Source of the DNA: Chitinophagaceae bacterium
GTDB taxonomy: Bacteria; Bacteroidota; Bacteroidia; Chitinophagales; Chitinophagaceae
Length of the DNA stretch: 5,245 nucleotides
Reading direction: 5' to 3'
Assembly: GCA_025963615.1 (NCBI GenBank)
Contig: JAOQAL010000653.1
Coordinates: 1 to 5,245, forward strand
Below the pieces are notes generated by a model. It was not told where the DNA came from. It saw only the letters and a program-made list of their open reading frames with translations, and ran no database searches. Each line of letters opens with the position of its first letter. Within the stretch, counting starts at the first letter, position 1. A program made the translations under genes and the position numbers. Below, one piece after another: positions 1 through 4,206 of this stretch.

Positions 1-467
1 AGCCTCAATTGTCCGAGATGTGTATTCAGGTGGGCATACCGGCTGATCAAAATAGCCAGCCTGTTGCGGTGCGGTTCTTTTGTAAAATCCTCTGTACTCA
101 CATAATGATGCTTACTTAACCAGTCCGCTACGCTCTGCTTTTGTATCGCAGCGGATAAATTACCGTTGACCGCTTTCCATTTGGCCAGCAGTTCACTATA
201 TGGCGGATAGCCTTTCTTCTTATCAGCCGATTCAAGAAAGTCTCCATCCAGTTCGGGGAACATACGTTCTCCTGCCTCCAGCGCTTCGATCATCCTGTCA
301 TGCACCGCTACCATATGGCCTAGTAAATAGATCACGCTATTGCGGCCCGGTGCCAGTTCAGTCTCCGCATGTGCGTGGCCGAGGGAATCAAAAACTTTAG
401 TGGTATGACTCAGCGCTATATCCCACTGGCTTACCAGCTGGTCGATAATCGGTTTTGCATTTTCCAT
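1..467 (-). CDS. DinB superfamily protein (3' end outside the window)
   Basis: The minus-strand frame opens at ATG (467-465) and stays open for 155 codons to the window edge, so the C-terminus is missing. The protein starts MENAKPIIDQLVSQWD and reads as a helical bundle of the DinB/YfiT type. Three histidines sit where this superfamily binds its divalent metal: His51 in LLGHMVAVHDRM, and His146 and His150 in RYAHLNTHLGQL. Known members are small metal-dependent enzymes, often thiol transferases or hydrolases, or stress-induced proteins of unknown substrate; nothing here fixes the substrate. About 155 residues without a stop fits the usual 150-180 aa length, so little is probably missing. It is divergent from the 776-2050 gene across a 308-bp gap. 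Its G/C content (33 of 60 at 241-300) matches the glycosyltransferase gene at the right edge, so it is likely ordinary chromosome. The family call is firm; the function is unknown. Confidence 0.85.
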   Translation of the reverse strand, partial: MENAKPIIDQLVSQWDIALSHTTKVFDSLGHAHAETELAPGRNSVIYLLGHMVAVHDRMIEALEAGERMFPELDGDFLESADKKKGYPPYSELLAKWKAVNGNLSAAIQKQSVADWLSKHHYVSTEDFTKEPHRNRLAILISRYAHLNTHLGQLR

Positions 468-487
468 GGTTAAAAAGTGTTTAAAAG

Positions 488-495
488 TAAAGTTA
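488..495 (-). promoter_or_regulatory. Possible -7 box of the DinB gene
   Basis: On the minus strand this reads TAACTTTA, one mismatch from the Bacteroidota -7 consensus TAnnTTTG, and lies 20 nt before the DinB ATG. No TTG is seen at the expected -33 distance, so the call is weak. Confidence 0.2.
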
Positions 496-546
496 CGATT
501 CGGGATGCCGGAGTGAGACCTTTTAACCTCCTAATCTCAATTTTAA

Positions 547-574
547 AACTTTTCGGAAAAAATCTCGAAAAGTT
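547..574. repeat. 9-bp inverted repeat, hairpin
   Basis: AACTTTTCG (547-555) and CGAAAAGTT (566-574) are perfect complements around a 10-nt loop. It is AT-rich and not followed by a clean T-run, so it is a poor terminator. It could be an operator for either divergent gene. Confidence 0.5.
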
Positions 575-598
575 ATTATTTTGTAGTCATTCCCCCCC

Positions 599-624
599 TT
601 TAAACACTTGAAGGCGTGTTTAAA
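599..624. repeat. 9-bp inverted repeat, hairpin or operator-like palindrome
   Basis: TTTAAACAC (599-607) and GTGTTTAAA (616-624) are perfect complements around an 8-nt spacer. The two half-site centres are 17 bp apart, suitable for a dimeric DNA-binding protein. The right arm recurs as GTGTTTAAAA at 477-486, next to the DinB start, which would allow one regulator to touch both promoters. This is inference only. Confidence 0.5.
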
Positions 625-775
625 ACATAGGTCTACGTGCATTTAGAATTGGCTACTTGCAAATACGTGATCGGTTATTTATCAATAATTTAGATTATAA
701 GAATAGCGTACATCTAAGTGGATGCGCAATGCGTAAAGAAATCTTTCTTATTTTAAAACACGTAAATAAATAGTT

Positions 776-2050
776 ATGAGTTCGTCTTATTGGATTACAA
801 AACCTGACCACAAGATTAGTTTGGATAGATCAATTGGGAATATTCAATTAGGGCTTGGAATTGACCTTACCAATCCGGACGACCCAATACTAAGAAATGT
901 CATTCCTTTTGAACAAACAGATGGGAGTTTGGCCGTTACCAACAGGAACCAACCCATTGACCACAATTCTATAACAGAATCGTCGCAAGTTATTGAAGCA
1001 ATGTCTGAGTATGAAGAAGCAAGAATGTTGTCTGCATATTTCAGAGGTAGTTTTGGTCTTACAAGTTTTAGTGCAGCTTTAAATACTGCAGGCACTAGAA
1101 GGCAATATGAAAGGGCTGTATATGTAATTTTAGAAAGTCAAGGAGATGACGACACACTAATTGTACCATCTTTAACTTGGAGTAACCCTCCAAATAGCGA
1201 GACCATTGCGTCTTTTGATGAACGCAGAATGCAGTTTATTCAAACTTACGGTTCGCATTATGTTAGCAGTATAAAATATTCTTTTAGAATTGCATTGCGG
1301 GGAGCAATACAGTCAGTTGATGAAACACAAAGATTAGCGTTTTCAGCTGCATTTTCTGGCTGGGGTGTAAGTGCAGGTGCAGACCTTCAAAACTCTCAAA
1401 GATTACGGCAAATGAATGTGCATTTTACTGCCGAAGTATTTGCTAGTTCCATAGAGCCTCAAACGTATGCCAATCGTTGGATTATGACTAGCTTTGATGA
1501 CATTAATGACTTTTTGCTCAATCTTCGAAATGGAGTAATTACAATAAAAAGAGCACCAATTCAAGCCTCTCTATCTTCCTTTTGGCCTACTTTGCTTAAC
1601 TATCCTTCAACTAGATCAGTACTTCAAAGAAATACAGCACCACAATTGACTGAGTTATATGGAGTGCCCAGGGGCACAATTCTGCCTTGGATACCTACAG
1701 AAGACAATATTATCGAAACACCTGATCCAACTACAGGACAATTAATGAGGACAATCAGCCTTCCAAACGGATGGGAAATATGTACAGGAGTTAATAATAC
1801 CCCACTTTTGGATAAGCAATTTTTAAGAGGGGGTATTTCTTTAAGTGATATAGGTTTAAGAGGTGGAAATGAATCACATAGCCACTCGGGTGCGACGGCA
1901 AATGCTTTTAATCACTCTGATGGTTATAAGATTGATGGTGATAGAGGTAGTCCACAAGCAAGCGGGCTGTCGCATTATCATGACTTCTCTACTAATGCAG
2001 TTTCCCATCTTCCTCCATATTCAACAGTTATTTATATTATTAAAATTTAA
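776..2050 (+). CDS. MACPF pore-former fused to a phage tail-collar-like tip
   Basis: This is a 424-aa protein of unusual architecture. Residues about 1-290 look like a MACPF domain: the signature region is FIQTYGSHYVSSIKYS (154-169), close to the family's YGTHY motif, followed by the glycine-rich FSGWGVSAGADL (193-204). MACPF proteins (perforin, complement C9, bacterial relatives) insert hairpins into membranes and form ring pores. Residues about 296-424 look like a phage tail-collar or short-tail-fibre tip: GTILPWIP (300-307), LPNGWEICTG (329-338), TPLLDKQFLRGG (342-353), HxH motifs at 368-370 and 400-402, and the terminal LPPYSTVIYIIKI (412-424). Such tips trimerise and bind surface receptors. 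No signal peptide, lipobox or membrane segment is visible at the N-terminus, so export would need lysis or a dedicated machine. The ATG at 776 follows an A-rich leader without Shine-Dalgarno, as usual in Bacteroidota. Base use is AT-rich (21 G/C of 60 at 1021-1080), suggesting acquisition. The gene stands alone. The domain calls are good; target and role are inferred. Confidence 0.8.
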   Translation: MSSSYWITKPDHKISLDRSIGNIQLGLGIDLTNPDDPILRNVIPFEQTDGSLAVTNRNQPIDHNSITESSQVIEAMSEYEEARMLSAYFRGSFGLTSFSAALNTAGTRRQYERAVYVILESQGDDDTLIVPSLTWSNPPNSETIASFDERRMQFIQTYGSHYVSSIKYSFRIALRGAIQSVDETQRLAFSAAFSGWGVSAGADLQNSQRLRQMNVHFTAEVFASSIEPQTYANRWIMTSFDDINDFLLNLRNGVITIKRAPIQASLSSFWPTLLNYPSTRSVLQRNTAPQLTELYGVPRGTILPWIPTEDNIIETPDPTTGQLMRTISLPNGWEICTGVNNTPLLDKQFLRGGISLSDIGLRGGNESHSHSGATANAFNHSDGYKIDGDRGSPQASGLSHYHDFSTNAVSHLPPYSTVIYIIKI

Positions 2051-2327
2051 AAATAGTAGTGCATATAAACGTTCGTCCTGTCAAGTAAAAATTCGCGCTA
2101 TAACCGATTCGTTTTTGACATACCGTTGAAACACCCATATTTTGACATTTCCTGTTAAATGTAAAAAGTAGGGTGCCATAAAATAGGGGTAAAACCCTTT
2201 TTTTGAAGAGAGTAGAAATACGCCGCATAACTACCATACCTATAAACAACACTTTCCCCTCCCTTATATCCTTTCCCCCATTCGATATACTCAATACAAA
2301 CATTCATTCACCTTAAATCATGTTTGT
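2051..2327. other. Non-coding stretch between the MACPF gene and the zinc-ribbon pseudogene
   Basis: Nothing here is supportable as a gene. An 87-codon minus-strand reading frame (2303-2040) resembles no family I know and runs through both the hairpin and the palindrome. Contents: a terminator-like hairpin (2185-2204), TTTTGACAT repeated at 2113-2121 and 2140-2148, and the left arm of the large inverted repeat (from 2280). Confidence 0.5.
2185..2204 (+). terminator. Probable intrinsic terminator after the MACPF gene
   Basis: GGGT-AAA-ACCC, extended by a G·T and an A-T pair, is followed directly by seven T (2198-2204). The stem is short and lies about 135 bp beyond the MACPF stop codon. It is the only terminator-like structure before the next gene. 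Confidence 0.45.
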
Positions 2328-2340
2328 ATGAGTATCGAAT
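2280..2340. repeat. Large imperfect inverted repeat covering the pseudogene start
   Basis: The left arm (2280-2303) and right arm (2320-2340) are complementary over 21 paired positions, with only a bulged TA and a bulged A on the left arm. Both arms read ATTCGATA, CTCA, TACAAACAT in order (right arm as reverse complement). The spacer is 16 nt. The ATG of the broken gene (2328-2330) lies inside the right arm, so an RNA starting upstream would bury its own start codon. It may be an operator, an mRNA structure, or the end of a small mobile element. Confidence 0.7.
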
Positions 2341-2706
2341 TAGAAGCCATCAAATACTGCCAGTATTGCGACAAGACAATACGCGGCGGGAGCGATAAAA
2401 GTTCTGCAGTGATAATTGCCGAGGGCGTACAATTATGCGCGAAACTACGATGTTGCCGTCGTCATGCGTAAGATCAACATCACCTTGTGAAGAAATCGAA
2501 AGATTCTACAATCGTTCGTACCAAGATCGGTTGCAAGCAAGGAAGTTGAAATTGATAGTTTGCTACATGAAGGCTTTAGCTTTCTCTACCATACGCATGT
2601 AAAAAAAGATCAAGCTGGCAATACGCTCTATTACTGTCATGACATTAGCTATTTTTTGACTTTAGAGCAGCAAGTAATGATCGTAAAACAAGTACCATTC
2701 AGTTAA
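2328..2706 (+). pseudogene. Broken small zinc-ribbon protein gene (two frameshifts and one stop)
   Basis: Frame 1 from ATG 2328 gives MSIELEAIKYCQYCDKTIR and then GGSDK. If one base is restored in the A-run at 2397-2400, the frame continues KFCSDNCRG, completing a four-cysteine zinc ribbon (CxxC plus CxxxxC). If a second base is restored near 2423-2425, it continues AYNYARNYDVAVVMRKINITL, hits TGA at 2488-2490, and goes on RNRKILQSF to TAA at 2704-2706. The TGA sits where related proteins have Arg or Lys, so a CGA-to-TGA transition fits. The actual 379 bp plus two lost bases gives 381, exactly 126 codons plus stop. The repaired protein resembles small Bacteroidota proteins with an N-terminal Zn-ribbon (DUF2116-like), a conserved RKNRRIL helix and a C-terminal YHTHT...GNTYYFCYDY segment; here that reads FLYHTHVKKDQAGNTLYYCH. 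This family match is from memory. Its function is unknown. As it stands the gene yields only a 47-aa peptide. Confidence 0.8.
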
Positions 2707-2708
2707 TT

Positions 2709-2736
2709 AAAAAAGCCTGATTTCTCAGGCTTTTTT
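2709..2736. terminator. Strong bidirectional intrinsic terminator
   Basis: AAAAAAGCCTGA (2709-2720), loop TTTC, TCAGGCTTTTTT (2725-2736) form a perfect 12-bp stem with a U-run on either strand. It begins 3 nt after the pseudogene stop codon, confirming that the pseudogene was a real plus-strand transcription unit ending here. Confidence 0.9.
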
Positions 2737-3072
2737 CTATCTTTTATGATGAACTTTTGGAGCGAACATCCTTTTCATTAGTACTCTTATCGTTTCGGTT
2801 CTATTTTGAAGAATATACAGTAATCCGGCTGAAACTGCCCCCCTTACGAGATAACTTTTCCTTTACATTTTCACCAGGCAACAGCATTTTTTTGCACTTG
2901 CAGATCATCAATTGATGCATTACGATTGAATTGAGGGAGCTATATTGATCTGAACGTATTGATAGTAAAGTAAATAAAGGAAAAGCAATCAATGGAAGGA
3001 AAATGCAATTGCTGTTTGTAAATTTGTAATGCTGCAGAGAAGCAACATGATCTTAGAATACTGTTATGATCA
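2737..3072. other. Non-coding stretch, possibly decayed sequence
   Basis: No gene is supportable. The longest minus-strand frame (2992-2801, 63 codons) begins at TTG and contains ENVKEKLSRKGGSFSRIT, which I cannot assign. The plus strand has a short stop-free stretch near 2809-2915, also unassigned. A C6 run lies at 2838-2843. The region may once have held the missing C-terminal part of the 3073-3405 gene, but no frame shows it. Confidence 0.4.
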
Positions 3073-3405
3073 CTAATTATCAGACCTCTGAAAACTCAAA
3101 TCTTTGCCAGCTAAAATGTAGGTCAGTTTGCTCCGGAATGAACTGGTCAATTTGATCGGATTGTGCAATTCCAGCTTTATTTCTTTTGGATTAATATCTC
3201 TACTATTAATAAAATACTTCTTTACTATTTCGAAATTTTCAAGGAAGAAGTCTTTTTGTAGCTCTATTTGTTCTTTTCTAGAATGCTCTTGTATTACTTT
3301 ATAGTGTTGTTTATCTAAAGACGATGGCGCAATATGACCATTTACGGCGAAGCCCTGAGAAATAAGGCTATTTATAAGATTTTCTTTCAGTTCGGCTTTG
3401 GTCAT
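3073..3405 (-). CDS. 110-aa protein, possible N-terminal stub of a DruA-like (DUF4338) protein
   Basis: ATG at 3405-3403, TAG at 3075-3073. The protein is soluble, lysine-rich and mostly helical, without membrane segments or signal. The pattern of residues 13-85 (LISQGFAVNGHIAPSS, then HYKVIQEHSRKEQIELQ, FFLENFEIVKKYFI, and RDINPKEIKLEL) resembles, from memory, the N-terminal region of DUF4338 proteins, which include DruA of the Druantia anti-phage system. Those proteins run on for roughly 200-300 more residues, with a conserved P-Y-Q-R-x-Y-G-R-type segment just after this point. Here KDLSFQRSDN and a stop codon end the frame at about that position, and no frame downstream continues it, so it would be a truncated and probably inactive remnant. 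The sequence is extremely AT-rich (12 G/C of 60 at 3181-3240), unlike the flanking chromosome. There is no partner gene. The alternative is a genuine short protein of unknown function. The ORF itself is likely real; the family link is moderate to weak. Confidence 0.5.
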   Translation of the reverse strand: MTKAELKENLINSLISQGFAVNGHIAPSSLDKQHYKVIQEHSRKEQIELQKDFFLENFEIVKKYFINSRDINPKEIKLELHNPIKLTSSFRSKLTYILAGKDLSFQRSDN

Positions 3406-3486
3406 TTTTAGTAGTATAATCGCTTACAATAAATATCGTATAATTCTTCGACGTAATATAATGGTACGGCGTATTGAAATTGTGAA

Positions 3487-3505
3487 ATGTTGTACTATGT
3501 TGTAC
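3487..3505. repeat. Tandem 9-mer with 10-bp period
   Basis: ATGTTGTAC occurs at 3487-3495 and 3497-3505, one helical turn apart, just beyond the tRNA-Leu terminator. The role is unknown; it could be a protein-binding or recombinase arm site. Confidence 0.4.
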
Positions 3506-3510
3506 CCAAT

Positions 3511-3537
3511 AAAAAAGCCGATCATCTCTGATCGGCT
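3511..3537 (-). terminator. Intrinsic terminator of tRNA-Leu
   Basis: On the minus strand AGCCGATCA, loop GAGA, TGATCGGCT form a perfect 9-bp stem, followed by a T-run ending at 3511. It begins 8 nt after the tRNA-Leu 3' end and closes the tRNA unit. Confidence 0.92.
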
Positions 3538-3545
3538 GTAATCCG

Positions 3546-3631
3546 TGCCCCAGGCGGGAATTGAACCCGCACTCGCGTTGCGGCGAACAGGATTTTAAGT
3601 CCTGCGTGTCTACCAATTCCACCACCAGGGC
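3546..3631 (-). tRNA. tRNA-Leu (anticodon UAA)
   Basis: This is an 86-nt class II tRNA. Acceptor GCCCTGG pairs with CTGGGGC using two wobble pairs. The anticodon stem CAGGA/TCCTG encloses loop CTTAAAA, so the anticodon is TAA with the normal T33. There is a long variable arm with a TCGC/GCGA stem, as expected for Leu, and a T-arm GCGGG-TTCAATT-CCCGC. The discriminator is A. CCA is not encoded and must be added enzymatically. It lies downstream of tRNA-Gly in the same direction and marks the right border of the AT-rich segment. Confidence 0.97.
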
Positions 3632-3634
3632 CTG

Positions 3635-3667
3635 TCCCGTTTTTCGGGAGTTTCCCATTCCTGGGAA
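3635..3667. repeat. Two small hairpins between the tRNA genes
   Basis: TCCCG-TTTTT-CGGGA (3635-3649) and TTCCCA-TTCC-TGGGAA (3652-3667) are perfect small stems lying between the tRNA-Gly terminator and tRNA-Leu. They may be processing or pausing structures in a joint tRNA transcript. Confidence 0.5.
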
Positions 3668-3675
3668 TACATCCC

Positions 3676-3712
3676 AAAAAAAAATCCCATCACGCCACCG
3701 GCGCGACGGGAT
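3676..3712 (-). terminator. Strong intrinsic terminator between tRNA-Gly and tRNA-Leu
   Basis: On the minus strand 13 consecutive pairs (two of them G·T) enclose loop GGT (hairpin 3712-3684) and are followed by a T-run down to 3676. It starts 5 nt after tRNA-Gly. Its position before a co-directional tRNA gene is odd. Confidence 0.88.
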
Positions 3713-3716
3713 TCAG

Positions 3717-3789
3717 AGCGAAAGACCGGGCTCGAACCGGCCACCCCGACCTTGGCCAGGTCGTGCTCTACCAAATGAGCTACTTTCGC
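3717..3789 (-). tRNA. tRNA-Gly (anticodon GCC) with G at position 33
   Basis: This is a 73-nt cloverleaf. Acceptor GCGAAAG/CTTTCGC is perfectly paired and the D-arm is GCTC...GAGC. The anticodon stem CGACC/GGTCG encloses TGGCCAA, so the anticodon is GCC. The T-arm is GCCGG-TTCGAGC-CCGGT. Discriminator T73 fits bacterial tRNA-Gly. CCA is not encoded. The loop has G where the near-universal U33 should be; the common bacterial form is TTGCCAA. All stems are intact, so it does not look like a decayed gene. It is the first gene of the minus-strand Gly-Leu cluster. Confidence 0.93.
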
Positions 3790-3796
3790 CTATATA

Positions 3797-3822
3797 TCCA
3801 CCGTAGCTTCAGCGAAGGTGGA
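3797..3822. repeat. REP-like palindrome, unit 1
   Basis: TCCACC and GGTGGA bound a 26-nt unit with an inner CTTC...GAAG. Its reverse complement matches unit 2 (3872-3897) at about 20 of 26 positions, so the two form an inverted pair of the same repeat. It lies in the leader of tRNA-Gly. Confidence 0.6.
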
Positions 3823-3827
3823 TTGTC

Positions 3828-3852
3828 CACCATTTCATTAAAGAAGATGGTG
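3828..3852. repeat. Palindrome between the two REP-like units
   Basis: CACCAT (3828-3833) and ATGGTG (3847-3852) are complementary, with a further inner TTC/GAA match. It begins with the same TCCACC (3826-3831) that opens unit 1, so it may be a diverged third unit. Confidence 0.4.
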
Positions 3853-3871
3853 ATACTTGTAAGAACTTCCC

Positions 3872-3897
3872 CCCACCGGCGCCAAAGCTTCGGTGGA
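3872..3897. repeat. REP-like palindrome, unit 2
   Basis: CCACCG (3873-3878) and CGGTGG (3891-3896) bound a GC-rich unit containing GGCGCC and AAGCTT. It is related to unit 1 in opposite orientation, about 50 bp away, as in bacterial REP/BIME pairs. No REP-associated transposase gene is in the window. Confidence 0.6.
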
Positions 3898-3916
3898 TGC
3901 TATAAATTGGGGAGTG

Positions 3917-3947
3917 CAAAAATAACCATCCCCAGTTCCTGACAAAA
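3917..3947 (-). promoter_or_regulatory. Bacteroidota-type promoter of the tRNA-Gly/Leu unit
   Basis: On the minus strand TTTTG (3947-3943), an 18-nt spacer, then TATTTTTG (3924-3917) matches the Bacteroidota -33 TTTG and -7 TAnnTTTG elements exactly. Transcription would start near 3910 and reach tRNA-Gly after a leader of about 120 nt that contains the REP-like palindromes. The -7 box lies between the arms of an inverted repeat (TGGGGA 3908-3913, TCCCCA 3929-3934). Confidence 0.6.
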
Positions 3948-3962
3948 TTTTTTATTGCCTTT

Positions 3963-4166
3963 TTACTTGTAATCAGGCTTGTACTCAGAGCTTTTCTGTA
4001 CCTCTACCTCGGGCTTGCCCTTGTACCGCTGGTTATACAGGCGGTAACATCCACCCAATACAAATGCTAGAATGCAGAATACCTGCAGGTAAAACAAAAA
4101 CCTGGAAGAATTTACCCAGTTCCTGGTAAAGTCTTTTTCCTGGGTGTCGGTCGTTTCGTGTGACAT
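3963..4166 (-). CDS. Small single-span membrane protein, unknown function
   Basis: This is a 67-aa protein. I chose ATG 4166-4164 (MSHETTDTQEK) over an upstream in-frame TTG at 4205, because a -7 promoter box sits between them (4184-4191) and the N-terminal extension looks untranslated. Residues 1-22 are polar. Residues about 23-41 (FLFYLQVFCILAFVLGGCY) form one membrane helix. Residues 42-67 are a charged, tyrosine-containing tail ending YKPDYK. Positive residues follow the helix, which suggests the C-terminus is cytoplasmic. I recognise no family. It lies 40 bp downstream of the glycosyltransferase gene on the same strand but probably has its own promoter. The tRNA cluster follows in the same direction, with no clear terminator between. 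Confidence 0.7.
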   Translation of the reverse strand: MSHETTDTQEKDFTRNWVNSSRFLFYLQVFCILAFVLGGCYRLYNQRYKGKPEVEVQKSSEYKPDYK

Positions 4167-4183
4167 AGTCTTGAATTGCTTTG

Positions 4184-4191
4184 CAAAAATA
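4184..4191 (-). promoter_or_regulatory. -7 box of the 67-aa membrane protein gene
   Basis: Minus-strand TATTTTTG is an exact TAnnTTTG match, 17 nt before the chosen ATG, giving the short leader common in Bacteroidota. No convincing TTG lies at the usual -33 distance. The element supports the ATG start at 4166. Confidence 0.45.
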
Positions 4192-4206
4192 AGGTACGGA
4201 TACAAA

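Larger units (their letters stand above)
468..775. other. Intergenic region between the divergent DinB and MACPF genes
   Basis: These 308 bp hold no supportable gene. They contain two short palindromes (547-574 and 599-624) separated by a run of seven C (592-598). The hexamer TACGTG occurs twice on the plus strand exactly 30 bp apart (634-639, 664-669) and once inverted (759-764). The ten bases GTGTTTAAAA occur at 477-486 and again at 616-625. A possible plus-strand -7 box for the 776 gene is TAATTTAG (686-693, one mismatch to TAnnTTTG), but no well-spaced TTG accompanies it. Both genes must be controlled from here. Confidence 0.6.

Noticed and set aside
200..400. 66-codon plus-strand frame inside the DinB gene
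   Set aside because: It is antisense to a recognisable DinB protein and shows no motif.
844..1095. Minus-strand frame inside the MACPF gene
   Set aside because: It is antisense to the supported 424-aa gene with no motif of its own; the plus-strand frame at 1863-2129 is also a shadow.
2040..2303. 87-codon minus-strand frame between the MACPF gene and the pseudogene
   Set aside because: It starts inside the large inverted repeat, crosses a terminator-like hairpin and overlaps the MACPF stop; no family likeness.
2801..2992. 63-codon minus-strand frame
   Set aside because: TTG start, no recognisable family and no promoter or terminator; kept only as a note in the intergenic entry.
3546..3631. 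Search for a duplicated tRNA-Leu 3' end (att repeat) elsewhere in the window
   Set aside because: No copy was seen by eye, so no attachment site is annotated.
3368..3658. 96-codon minus-strand frame through tRNA-Leu
   Set aside because: It reads straight through a tRNA and its terminator, so it cannot be a real gene.
3561..3806. 81-codon plus-strand frame across both tRNAs
   Set aside because: It is antisense to two well-formed tRNA genes and a terminator; its peptide has no family likeness.
3963..4205. Longer TTG start for the 67-aa membrane protein
   Set aside because: The extension overlaps an exact -7 box (4184-4191), and an ATG lies 17 nt after that box.
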